Of a DNA stretch of 64,000 nt, positions 26,292-34,781 are shown one piece after another. Every line of letters begins with the position of its first letter. Position 1 is the stretch's first letter. The stretch is from Marinobacter persicus (GTDB lineage Bacteria > Pseudomonadota > Gammaproteobacteria > Pseudomonadales > Oleiphilaceae). Made by a program: the position numbers and the translations under genes. The DNA lies in the NCBI RefSeq assembly GCF_002934325.1, contig NZ_PTIV01000006.1, positions 1 through 64,000 of the forward strand, read 5' to 3'. The notes under the pieces were generated by a model. The model saw only the letters and a program-made list of their open reading frames with translations. It ran no database searches and was not told where the DNA came from.

Positions 26292-27033
26292 ATGCAATTC
26301 AGCTTCGAAATTTCGCCAGACCATCCGGCTTTGCCCGGACACTTTCCGGGCATGCCCGTTGTCCCGGCCGTGGTGCTTATCGAGCAGTTGGCTCGCAGCC
26401 TTGAGGAACAAACCGGCCAGCGGGTTTGCAGCATTCGGCAACTCCGTTTACTGGGGTTGATCGAGCCGGGCCAGCGCATTGATGTGGAAGTCCGGGAGAA
26501 AGGGGCGGACAGTTGGCGTCTGACCTGTCAGGTTGCCGGTAAACCGGTCGCCAAGGGCATCTTTTCCCGAGAAGCGGCGGAGGACGCGGAGGCTATCGCC
26601 ACCGGCGCTTCGTCGTCTGATTACCAGGAGGCTGCACCGGCGTACCAACAGTTGCCCCATAGCGGCAGCATGCAACTGATCGATAACTTTGCCATGTCTG
26701 AGAACGGAGCGGAGGCCGAAGTCACCCTCGGTGAACAGCACCCCCTGGCAGACAGTGAAGGAGTGCCGGCCTGGGCAATGCTCGAGTACGCCGCCCAGTT
26801 AATGGCCTGCCGGAAAGTCCGCATGGGGGGGAGAAACCATGCGCAAAGCGGTGATTGTTCTGGTGCGGTCGCTTCAATGCCCTGGGTCTCAGACGTTGTC
26901 GCCCGGCAGTAATCTTGGGATTCGGGTCGTGGAAGAGGTGGCCCAGCCAGGGGCAGTGCAGTGCCTGTTCTCAGCCACAAGTGCGGGGCAGTTGGTCGCC
27001 AGTGGTGAGTTTACCGTGCTTAGCGAGGCCTGA
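26292..27033 (+). pseudogene. Double hot-dog dehydratase, frame broken at a G7 tract
   Basis: The frame from 26292 encodes an ApeI/FabZ-like hot-dog domain (GHFPG, His17), then an ApeP-like domain (LPHSGSMQLIDNF, His123; LEYAAQLM), and then ends in unrelated sequence at 26912. The expected C-terminal strands (QPGAVQCLFSATSAGQLVASGEFTVL) lie in the +1 frame up to a stop at 27031-27033. Removing one G from the seven at 26825-26831 restores one open frame of about 246 residues. It may be a sequencing error, a phase-variable tract or a true mutation. A strong terminator follows 7 bases after the restored stop, supporting 27033 as the original end. Confidence 0.8.
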
Positions 27034-27040
27034 AGCGAAA

Positions 27041-27069
27041 AAAGCCGCTGAGGGTGATTCAGCGGCTTT
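27041..27069. terminator. Bidirectional intrinsic terminator
   Basis: An 11-bp perfect stem AAAGCCGCTGA / TCAGCGGCTTT with a 7-base loop, A-rich on the left and T-rich on the right. It ends the pigment region and also terminates the leftward tRNA-Asn transcript, which enters from the other side. Confidence 0.88.
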
Positions 27070-27079
27070 CCGGAATAAG

Positions 27080-27155
27080 TGGCTCCCCGAGCTGGGCTCG
27101 AACCAGCGACAAACGGATTAACAGTCCGTTGCTCTACCAACTGAGCTATCGGGGA
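27080..27155 (-). tRNA. tRNA-Asn (GTT)
   Basis: The 76-base sequence on the minus strand folds into a cloverleaf. The acceptor stem is TCCCCGA/TCGGGGA, followed by G and an encoded CCA, with D-arm GCTCAGTTGGTAGAGC, anticodon loop CTGTTAA with anticodon GTT, and T-arm GGTTCGAGCC. The tRNA borders the pigment cluster on its right side, but no direct repeat of its 3' end or integrase gene is seen, so insertion at this tRNA is not supported. Confidence 0.97.
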
Positions 27156-27228
27156 ACAGCATCAATGTGGCGAGCATGGTAAGGACTTTGATTCGTTCCG
27201 TCAACCCTCTGAAATAGAAGGTTAAAAT

Positions 27229-28197
27229 TTGATCAGAGAAGCGTGTGGCGACTACTCTCCGCCGATCTGGTTGCGCAATGGCCACATACAGTCGGTATGG
27301 CCGAGCCTGTTTCGTCGGGTTCCTTTGTTTGAGCCGCGCACCGAGGTGTTAGCGACGCCCGACCACGATGAACTTCACCTGGACTGGTACCGGCAGGGGA
27401 GTGACCGTCTGGCCATTATTTCCCATGGGCTTGAAGGGAACAGCCGTCGCCCCTACGTGTTGGGGCTGGCCCGGGCGCTGATGCTGCAAGGTTGGGACGT
27501 GTTGGCCTGGAACTACCGTTCCTGTGGCGGCGTGATGAACCACTTGCCGCGCTTCTACCACAGTGGTGCCACCGAGGACCTGCACACCGTGGTTACCCGG
27601 GCGCTTCGCGGGCCCTACAAAAACCTGTTCCTTTCCGGCTTTAGCATGGGTGGCAATCTCACGTTGCTTTACCTGGCGCAGCTGGGCGAGCACATCGACA
27701 GCCGTGTTTGTGGAGGAATTGCCTACTCGGCACCGGTGGATCTGGCCGGAAGCGCGGAAGTGTTGGCTTTGCCCAGCCGGAAAATCTATATGAATCGGTT
27801 TCTTCAGGATCTGCAGGTCAAAATGCAGCAAAAGGCCGAAATTTTCCCAAATCTGATTGATACCCGTGATTTTGCCCGGATCCAAAACTTCCACCAGTTC
27901 GACAACCTGTATACCGCGCCGCTGCATGGTTTTCGCGATGCCATGGACTACTGGAACCGTTGCTCCGCGTTGCCGCACCTGAAAAACATCCGTGTACCGT
28001 CACTGATCGTCAATGCCGCTGATGACCCCTTCCTCTCGTCAGACTGTTATCCGTGCAGCCTGGACCTGCTGGGGCGCTATGTGCGGATGGAGGTTCCCAG
28101 ATGGGGTGGCCATGTAGGGTTTGTTGAGTGGCGGAAGGATGGCCTCTACTGGTCCGAAAGAAGGGCGCTGGATTTTCTTGCCCGCACCCTTGGCTGA
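27229..28197 (+). CDS. YheT-family alpha/beta hydrolase
   Basis: 322 residues from a TTG start behind AGAAGG. The N-terminal WLRNGHIQSVWPSLFRR is the family signature. The lid and core motifs SHGLEGNSRRPY and GFSMGGN (nucleophilic serine in G-x-S-x-G) follow, with the acid/histidine pair near DDPF and GGHVGFVEW at the C terminus. This family (AB-hydrolase 4) contains hydrolases of poorly defined lipid or ester substrates. Convergent with tesA, with 6 bp between the stops. Confidence 0.92.
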   Translation: MIREACGDYSPPIWLRNGHIQSVWPSLFRRVPLFEPRTEVLATPDHDELHLDWYRQGSDRLAIISHGLEGNSRRPYVLGLARALMLQGWDVLAWNYRSCGGVMNHLPRFYHSGATEDLHTVVTRALRGPYKNLFLSGFSMGGNLTLLYLAQLGEHIDSRVCGGIAYSAPVDLAGSAEVLALPSRKIYMNRFLQDLQVKMQQKAEIFPNLIDTRDFARIQNFHQFDNLYTAPLHGFRDAMDYWNRCSALPHLKNIRVPSLIVNAADDPFLSSDCYPCSLDLLGRYVRMEVPRWGGHVGFVEWRKDGLYWSERRALDFLARTLG

Positions 28198-28203
28198 TAT
28201 CGA

Positions 28204-28851
28204 TCAGGACGCCCGGGACGCTGCCTCTGAAACGACCGGTTCAAGCTTGGGCCAGACATTCTCGAGCAACAGCGGCTGTGCCTTCTCCGTGGGGTGGATA
28301 CCGTCTCTCTGCATCAAGCCGTCCTTGCCGTAGATCCCCTGCAGGAAGAATGGAACCAACGCGATGTTGTACCTGTCTGAAAGGTCTCGATAGATCGCCG
28401 AGAACGCGCTGGTATAGCGCTGACCGTAGTTTGGCGGGATCTTCATGCCCACCAGTACCGGGGTAGCGCCAGTTGCCTTGACCTTTTCAATCATGCTGGA
28501 GAGGTTGGATTCGATGACATCTGGCGGAAAACCTCGAAGGCCATCATTGCCGCCAAGTTCAATGACCACCACATCCGGCTCATGTTGTTGCAGCAGGTCC
28601 GGTAAGCGACGCAGTCCACCGTCGGTCGTTTCGCCGCTGATGCTGGCGTTGACCACCTGCCAGCGAGTGTCCTGCTGCTCAAGTCGGTTGCGCAGCAGCT
28701 GCACCCAGGCGGTATCTGACGGTACCCCATAGGCAGCACTGAGACTGTCGCCAACCACCAGCAGGGTGTTCTGGCTGGCAAATGTCGGCCCGGCCAGTAA
28801 CAGAAGCACCAGGAGCAGGAATGATCTGACGGACGCTGATACCGTATGCAT
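28204..28851 (-). CDS. tesA: Periplasmic lysophospholipase/thioesterase/arylesterase TesA
   Basis: 215 residues with a signal peptide (hydrophobic 11-22, cleavage near FAS). SGNH-hydrolase blocks are all present: GDSLS (Ser36), SISGET, GGNDGLRG and DGIHPT (Asp183, His186). TesA hydrolyses acyl-CoA, lysophospholipids and esters in the periplasm. It is divergent from an ABC ATPase/permease pair, the tesA-ybbA-ybbP neighbourhood common in gammaproteobacteria. Confidence 0.95.
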   Translation of the reverse strand: MHTVSASVRSFLLLVLLLLAGPTFASQNTLLVVGDSLSAAYGVPSDTAWVQLLRNRLEQQDTRWQVVNASISGETTDGGLRRLPDLLQQHEPDVVVIELGGNDGLRGFPPDVIESNLSSMIEKVKATGATPVLVGMKIPPNYGQRYTSAFSAIYRDLSDRYNIALVPFFLQGIYGKDGLMQRDGIHPTEKAQPLLLENVWPKLEPVVSEAASRAS

Positions 28852-28910
28852 AATAATGAGTAGACCTCTTGCCGATTCATCCAGGCGTAAAACCAGCCAA
28901 TGGAGTTACT

Positions 28911-29642
28911 GTGAACCAGATGACGGATTTTACCAGAAACGAAGCTCGCCCCATGCTACGGGTCTCAGGACTCTCCCACAGGGTCAGGCTTGAAACAGAT
29001 ACGTTAACGATATTGCAGGGGGTCAGCCTGGAAATCAATCGGGGAGAGTCGGTCGCCATTGTGGGCCGTTCCGGTTCAGGCAAGACAACCCTGCTGGGGC
29101 TGTTGGCTGGTCTGGATACCCCCAGTGAGGGTGTGGTGGAATTGGATGGTGCCGAAATCAGTAAGCTTGGAGAAGATGAGCGGGCAAAGCTTCGAGCCAG
29201 CCGTGTTGGGTTTGTGTTCCAGTCTTTCCAGCTACTGCCTGCCCTTTCCGCCCAGGAAAACGTGATGTTGCCGCTGGAACTCGCGGGTATCGAGGCGCCG
29301 GAGGCGCGTGCGCGGGAACTGCTGGAGCGCGTCGGCCTTGGTGAGCGCCTGAATCATACCCCCCGCCAGCTCTCCGGCGGGGAGCAGCAACGGGTGGCCA
29401 TTGCCCGGGCGTTTGCCTCGGACCCGGTCATCCTGTTTGCCGATGAACCGACCGGCAATCTGGACAACCGCACCGGTCAGGCAGTCTCGGACCTGCTCAT
29501 GCAGTTAAACCGCGAAAAGGGCACCACTCTGGTAATGGTGACTCATGATGAGCGCCTGGCGGCCCGCTGCGGCCGCCAGCTGAACATTGAGGCTGGCATA
29601 TTGACGGAGCCGGAGACGGCCCGGGAGCAGGCCGACCAATGA
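28911..29642 (+). CDS. YbbA/LolD-like ABC transporter ATPase
   Basis: 243 residues from a GTG behind GGAG at 28902-28905. Walker [10 protein letters not shown], the Q-loop [18 protein letters not shown], signature [10 protein letters not shown] and Walker [12 protein letters not shown] are typical of the MacB/LolD branch. It partners the large FtsX-type permease encoded next (4-bp overlap). Substrate not known; in E. coli the YbbAP complex has been linked to membrane-embedded lipid or hydrophobic compound handling. Confidence 0.92.
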   Translation: MNQMTDFTRNEARPMLRVSGLSHRVRLETDTLTILQGVSLEINRGESVAIVGRSGSGKTTLLGLLAGLDTPSEGVVELDGAEISKLGEDERAKLRASRVGFVFQSFQLLPALSAQENVMLPLELAGIEAPEARARELLERVGLGERLNHTPRQLSGGEQQRVAIARAFASDPVILFADEPTGNLDNRTGQAVSDLLMQLNREKGTTLVMVTHDERLAARCGRQLNIEAGILTEPETAREQADQ

Positions 29643-32128
29643 ATGCCGCCCAGAAGCTCATGTCGGTTCGCCGGGACTTTCGCGAGCGGGACGTTCGTGT
29701 GGTCCTGGTGGCGCTGATTATTGCCGTGGCGACCGTCGCCACCATTGCGCTCTTTGCCAGTCAGCTGCAGCGAACGTTGGTGTCGTCGGCCAGCTCCTTC
29801 CTGGCAGCGGATCGTCAGCTCGAGGCCGAAAACGGCCGGCCGGTTCCGCCGGAATGGCTCGAGGAGGCCCGTAGCCGGGGGCTGGAAACCGGGCAGATGA
29901 TTGAATTTTCGACCATGATCTCCGGCCCCGAGGGCTTTGAGCTGGCCTCGGTGAAAGCGGTTAGTGATGAATACCCGCTGGTTGGTGAAGTGGAAATCCA
30001 GCAACAGGCCAGTGACGGTGCCCGGGAAATGGTGGCTTCCGGCCCAGCGCCCGGGGAAGTCTGGATCAATCCACGGCTGCTCAGGCTGTTGAACCTGGAG
30101 ATCGGTGATTCCCTGGAAGTCGGCAATCTGCCACTGAAAGTCACCAGGCTGCTGATCCGGGAGCCCGATGGAGGCTTCAGGCTGTCCTCCCTGGCGCCCC
30201 GGGTGATGATGCATGTGGATGACGTTGCCGCCACAGGTGCGGTACAGGAAGGCAGCCGGGTGGAATACATCTACCTGTTCGCGGGAGCGGAGGACGCCCT
30301 GGATGGCTATTACCAGTGGCTGGAACCAAAACTGGGCCCCAGCCATGAATGGGAGGGCGTGCGCGAGGGGGAAACCTTATCCCGTTCGTTTGACCGGGCC
30401 GAGCGTTTCCTGTTGCTGGGCGGTAGCCTGGCGGTACTGCTGGCCGCCGTTGCCGTGGCTGTCGCCAGTCGGCAATATGCGCTTGCCCAGCGCGATACGG
30501 TGGCGCTGTTAAAAACACTGGGACTGCAGGGCAGGGGCATTGGCCGGCTGTATCTTCGGCGCCTCGCGTTGTGGGGGATAGCCGGCATTGTCGGTGGCCT
30601 TTTGGTGGCCCTGCCGTTGTTCCGGGTACTGGTGGCTCTGCTCAGTGAAGCACTGGAGCGTCCCGTCGAAGTGTATCTGGACCCTTCAGCCTTGCTGCCG
30701 GCCTTGCTGACCGCCGTGGTTTCCCTGTTTGCTTTCGCCTATCCGCCCATCCGCCGGTTACGACGGGTACCGGCCATGCGAGTGCTGCGAGCCCAACCCG
30801 GCGAAACTGGCCGGGCTGCCCTGCCTGACCTGTTCATCGCCTTGCTGGCCATCTTTGGCCTGGTATGGCTGTATGCCGGTGAACTGGTTCTGGTCGGGGC
30901 CCTGTTGGGTGGTCTCGCCCTGTTGTTGGGCGTACTGGGCCTTTTCGGCCTGGTGCTGATGGCAGTTCTTCGCCGGGTTAACGGTGGAGGCAATGCCTGG
31001 CGACTGGCGTTTGTCGGGTTATACCGCCATCGTCAGGCCAGTCTGGCCCAATTGGCGGTGTTCGCCATGACCATCATGCTGGCTGCGACCCTCATTCTGG
31101 TTCGTACCTCGCTGTTGAGCGACTGGCAGACCCAGCTACCCGAGGACGCGCCAAATCATTTCCTGATCAACATCGCTCCGGATGCGGTAGAGCAAGTGGA
31201 CGCCTTCTGGGCCGATCGTGGTGCGCCGCTGGAAAACCTGTACCCCATGGTGCGTGGTCGTATGACCGAACTTAACGGCCAACCGGTGAAGGAGGCTGTC
31301 AGCAAGGACGAGCGCATCAATGCACTGAACCGGGAGCTGAACCTGACCTGGATGGAGCAGTTGCCGGAGGATAACGAAATTGTCCGTGGCCGCTGGTTTG
31401 ACGCAAGCGATACCGAAGGCGTATCCGTGGAAGCGGACCTGGCAGAACGCCTGGGCCTGGAACTGGGGGATCGTCTGACGTTCACCATAGGTTCAGCGGA
31501 AATCACGGAACCGGTGGTCAGTATCCGGACCGTGCAATGGGACAGCATGAAGCCCAACTTCTACGTGGTGTTTCCCCCGGAAGGGGGGCTGGTGAATATG
31601 CCGGCAACCTGGATTACCAGCTTTTATCTGCCCGAGCAGAAAAAGTTCGCTCTGAATGACTTTTCCCGCGAGTTTCCGACAGTGTCGGTGCTGGAAATCG
31701 ATCACATCATCGGGCGGATTCAGGACATTGTGCAGCAGGTGACCCAGGCCATTGAAACCATACTGGCCCTGATTCTGGCAGCGGCACTGGTCGTCATGGC
31801 AGCGGTCGTCAGTGCCACCCTGCGAGACCGTCAGCGGGAAGGGGCGTTGATCCGAACGCTTGGCGGTCGCCAGTCGTTGCTGGTACGCAGCACCATGCTC
31901 GAGTTCGCCTTGCTGGGGCTGATCGCTGGGGTCTTGGGGGTTCTGGCTGCCGAGGCGGCGGTCTACGTGCTGCAGGCACGCATGTTTGATGGCAGTTTCC
32001 GCTGGCACTGGCAGGTGATTCTTACGCTACCGCTGGTCAGCGCCCTGCTGCTGGCACTGTTTGGTCGTTGGCAGCTTCGCACGGTATTGACGGTTTCCCC
32101 GATGCTGCTGCTCCGGCGTTTGGAGTAA
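29639..32128 (+). CDS. YbbP-like FtsX-family ABC permease
   Basis: 829 residues. Helix at about 22-44, a periplasmic domain, then three helices (256-370), two more near 395-440, another at 470-490, a second periplasmic domain, and three C-terminal helices (690-825): the ten-helix FtsX/MacB-like layout of YbbP. PPIRRLRRVPAMRVLR is a coupling-helix-like block. Overlaps the ATPase by 4 bp. Stops 7 bp from the convergent binding-protein gene. Confidence 0.92.
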   Translation: MNAAQKLMSVRRDFRERDVRVVLVALIIAVATVATIALFASQLQRTLVSSASSFLAADRQLEAENGRPVPPEWLEEARSRGLETGQMIEFSTMISGPEGFELASVKAVSDEYPLVGEVEIQQQASDGAREMVASGPAPGEVWINPRLLRLLNLEIGDSLEVGNLPLKVTRLLIREPDGGFRLSSLAPRVMMHVDDVAATGAVQEGSRVEYIYLFAGAEDALDGYYQWLEPKLGPSHEWEGVREGETLSRSFDRAERFLLLGGSLAVLLAAVAVAVASRQYALAQRDTVALLKTLGLQGRGIGRLYLRRLALWGIAGIVGGLLVALPLFRVLVALLSEALERPVEVYLDPSALLPALLTAVVSLFAFAYPPIRRLRRVPAMRVLRAQPGETGRAALPDLFIALLAIFGLVWLYAGELVLVGALLGGLALLLGVLGLFGLVLMAVLRRVNGGGNAWRLAFVGLYRHRQASLAQLAVFAMTIMLAATLILVRTSLLSDWQTQLPEDAPNHFLINIAPDAVEQVDAFWADRGAPLENLYPMVRGRMTELNGQPVKEAVSKDERINALNRELNLTWMEQLPEDNEIVRGRWFDASDTEGVSVEADLAERLGLELGDRLTFTIGSAEITEPVVSIRTVQWDSMKPNFYVVFPPEGGLVNMPATWITSFYLPEQKKFALNDFSREFPTVSVLEIDHIIGRIQDIVQQVTQAIETILALILAAALVVMAAVVSATLRDRQREGALIRTLGGRQSLLVRSTMLEFALLGLIAGVLGVLAAEAAVYVLQARMFDGSFRWHWQVILTLPLVSALLLALFGRWQLRTVLTVSPMLLLRRLE

Positions 32129-32135
32129 GAAGGGC

Positions 32136-32915
32136 TTAGCGATAGCGCGCGAGAATGGCATCCAGTTCGCCATTCTCGCGGATTTTCGCCAGCTCCCGGT
32201 TGAAAGCCTCGGCAAAATCCTTCCAGTCGGGCCGAAGCATTAGCCGGAAACCGTATCGGCTGAGGGTGTTATCCGACAGGCGGAAGTAGCCTTTTAACCC
32301 TTCTTCCCTGAGCAGCCAGTGGCCCACCAGCCGGTCGGCCAGGGCGGCATCGAACTCGTCACCGTAACGCAGGTGATGGAACATGTTCCTTTCGTTGGAT
32401 ACTTCAAACCGCTTGATTTTCCCGCTTTTGAAATAGGGTTCCAGCTTGGGGTAGACATAACCCAGGGGCGTGACGATGGTCTTGCCGGTCAGATCCTCCA
32501 GGGTTTCAAACTGAAGCTTGGAGGATTTGGGAAAGAAAAAGACTTCTTCCACGTGCACGATCGGATCGGTGAACAGGTAGTGCTCAGGGTGCCTTGTCCA
32601 CTCAATGGCGCGTGGGGTGGCGTCCAGGTAGCCTTCGGTCACCATGCGATCCACACGCTTGCGGGGCACCTGGCGGGGCTCCACCTGATAGCCAAGGCGG
32701 GGAACGATCAGAGACACCACGTCCCACATGATGCCGGCGGGCTCCTTGCCATCGACAATCAGGTAAGGGGGGTAGCCATTGGGTGAAACATTGAACTGAA
32801 AAACCTTTTTATCCGCTTCCTGGCTGTTGCCCAGTGTCGGAAGGGCAGCGAACGCCATCATGAAAGCCAGGAGCAGAGGCGTGCGCACTTTTTTTAACGA
32901 GGGGCGAGATGGCAT
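32136..32915 (-). CDS. Periplasmic solute-binding protein, family 3
   Basis: 259 residues with a Sec signal peptide (hydrophobic 12-25, AxA-like cleavage near 28-30). The mature domain resembles bacterial extracellular solute-binding family 3 (amino-acid type): NVSPNGYPPYLIVDGKEPAGIMWDVVSLI near the start, then LEDLTGKTIVTPLGYVY. No ABC partners are adjacent, so it may be an orphan binding protein or a sensor component. The 97-bp gap upstream of the start is AT-rich and probably holds its promoter. Confidence 0.88.
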   Translation of the reverse strand: MPSRPSLKKVRTPLLLAFMMAFAALPTLGNSQEADKKVFQFNVSPNGYPPYLIVDGKEPAGIMWDVVSLIVPRLGYQVEPRQVPRKRVDRMVTEGYLDATPRAIEWTRHPEHYLFTDPIVHVEEVFFFPKSSKLQFETLEDLTGKTIVTPLGYVYPKLEPYFKSGKIKRFEVSNERNMFHHLRYGDEFDAALADRLVGHWLLREEGLKGYFRLSDNTLSRYGFRLMLRPDWKDFAEAFNRELAKIRENGELDAILARYR

Positions 32916-33012
32916 CGCAGGAACTCGGGTTTGTATAGGTTTAGTTGCTAACGATATACCCCTTCAATATGACCTTTTTATGTCCATGCTTCAATCATCG
33001 CTTTGTTACTAT

Positions 33013-34200
33013 TTATGACCAGGCCCGGCACACCAGTGCGTGGGCATCTTCAAAGCTGACTTCCTGTGGACTGAAAAGAATCGCGCCATCATCCAGGGCC
33101 AGCTGGGCAATGGCTTCCAGCTGGCTGAATTCCACTTGGCCGGTTTCCTCCAGGGTGCGCGGCAGCCCGCACCGCTGGTGCAGTTGGTCCCGAAGCGCGC
33201 GGATAGCGGCAATACAGGATTCAGCCCGCTGCTCCGTTGGAGTTTGGGCATAACGTTCGGGGCCTTCCAGGTGCAGTAATAGTTCACCCAGCGGCTCTCG
33301 AATGTATTCCAGGTTGTACTCCAGTGCGTAGGGTAAATAGAGACTCATGCAGACCCCGTGGGGCAGGTGACACTTGGCTCCGGTAGCGTGCCCCAGCGCG
33401 TGTACCAGGCCAACCATTGAGTTGGAGAAGGCAATGCCGGCCATGGTCGAGGCCAGGGCCAGCTCCAGACGACCTTCCTCGTTTTTGGGATCATTCATCA
33501 CAGGCAGCAGCCATTGGCCAATCTTTTGGATGGCTGCGGTCGCATAGGCGTCACTTAACGGGTTCTTGGCCAGTCCAATGAACGCTTCGGTGGCATGGGT
33601 GAGCGCGTCCATCGCGGTTGCCGCGGTAATGTGAGGCGGCAGCGTCAGAGTCATTCGGGGATCAATGATGGCGGCATCCGGTAACAGGAAGGACGATGTG
33701 AACGGCAGTTTTACGCCCCGTTGTTCATCGCTGATAACCGCTACCGAAGTCACTTCCGAGCCGGTTCCCGCCGTTGTCGGAATGACAAAGAAAGGGCGCA
33801 GAGGATGCTTTAATATTCCCGCGCCACTGTATTGCTCGAGGTCGTCACCACCCATCGACACCAGGATATTGGCTGCCTTGCCGGTATCGATCGCCGAGCC
33901 GCCACCCAAGGCAATAATGGCATCGCAGTGTTTGTCGCGGTAGAGCGTGGCTATTTCCCGTACCACCGAGGTGGATGAATCTGGCGGCACGTCGTCGAAA
34001 ATGGCCGCGATCTGCACCCCGCCTTCCCGGCAGGCGGCCAATACCGGTTCCAGCAGGCCCGCCTGGTGAATGCCCTTGTCGGTGACGATCATCGGTCGCT
34101 TGACCGACAGACCCTGCATTTCCCAGGGTAAATGCTCCAGGGCGGCCTTACCGGCAATCACCTTGACGGGACAGAAAAATTCGAAAAATCGGCTACTCAT
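33013..34200 (-). CDS. Iron-containing alcohol dehydrogenase
   Basis: About 395 residues of the type III (Fe-ADH) family. NAD-binding ALGGGSAIDTGK and IPTTAGTGSE lie in the N-terminal half, and metal-binding residues fall in DALTHATEAF, HALGHATGAKCHLPHG. It interconverts an alcohol and its aldehyde or ketone. ATG 34200 follows GAGAG; an ATG at 34212 is an alternative. It overlaps the upstream SCP2-like gene by 8 bp, so the two are probably co-expressed, for instance in long-chain alcohol or wax metabolism (inference). Confidence 0.92.
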   Translation of the reverse strand: MSSRFFEFFCPVKVIAGKAALEHLPWEMQGLSVKRPMIVTDKGIHQAGLLEPVLAACREGGVQIAAIFDDVPPDSSTSVVREIATLYRDKHCDAIIALGGGSAIDTGKAANILVSMGGDDLEQYSGAGILKHPLRPFFVIPTTAGTGSEVTSVAVISDEQRGVKLPFTSSFLLPDAAIIDPRMTLTLPPHITAATAMDALTHATEAFIGLAKNPLSDAYATAAIQKIGQWLLPVMNDPKNEEGRLELALASTMAGIAFSNSMVGLVHALGHATGAKCHLPHGVCMSLYLPYALEYNLEYIREPLGELLLHLEGPERYAQTPTEQRAESCIAAIRALRDQLHQRCGLPRTLEETGQVEFSQLEAIAQLALDDGAILFSPQEVSFEDAHALVCRAWS

Positions 34201-34744
34201 AAGGTCTCTCATTTCCGATAAGGTTTCTGAGCACTCTCAGGTAGATACGGGCAGCGCCAGCGGTTTTTTCCACAAAACCCAGGCTGCGTGGGTACTGTTT
34301 GACGGCGCGGACGGCCAGAAATCTGGGCAGGATGAAGGTCTCCAGGCGGTTCAGAACCCGGGTCATGCGCACTGCATAGGCAATATCCCCATCGACGAGC
34401 ATGCGTTCGTTGGCAAACGCGATGGCGGTTTTCTCCTGAAACGAGACCACTCGAAAGGCATGCACCATGTGCTTGAACTGGATTGATAGGTTGATTGGCC
34501 GAGGGGCGTCGGTGCCAAGAAAACGCAGGCGACCGTCCTTCGTGTGCTCCACCACCATGACCGGCCCCGAGGGTAGTACCCGCATTTCAAACAGAAAGCC
34601 GGGTGGCAGTTGCCGGGTTTCCCGGCAAGCCTCTCCATCTACCTCGGTCATGGCCTGCAACGCCCGCCCCATGACCTGAAACATCGCGCCAACATAGAAG
34701 CGCCTGGCCCGCAGTGTGAGTGTCTGGAATGGCCGGATTTCCAC
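34193..34744 (-). CDS. SCP2-like lipid-binding protein (hypothetical)
   Basis: About 183 residues from a GTG at 34744 with a GGAG 8 bases before it; a TTG at 34765 has no ribosome site. The stretch INLSIQFKHMVHAFRVVSFQEKTAIAFANERMLVDGDIAYAVRM resembles the SCP2 sterol-carrier fold (RFKxL...LxGD). No signal peptide. Paired with the downstream alcohol dehydrogenase by an overlap, it may deliver or bind hydrophobic substrate. Family assignment is tentative. Confidence 0.72.
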   Translation of the reverse strand: MEIRPFQTLTLRARRFYVGAMFQVMGRALQAMTEVDGEACRETRQLPPGFLFEMRVLPSGPVMVVEHTKDGRLRFLGTDAPRPINLSIQFKHMVHAFRVVSFQEKTAIAFANERMLVDGDIAYAVRMTRVLNRLETFILPRFLAVRAVKQYPRSLGFVEKTAGAARIYLRVLRNLIGNERPYE

Positions 34745-34781
34745 AATCAGTACTCCACTGGACAACGGGTCGTGGTAGCCA

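Noticed and set aside
27080-27155. tRNA-Asn as an island attachment site for the pigment cluster
   Set aside because: No duplicated tRNA 3' end, integrase or mobility gene is seen at either end of the cluster.
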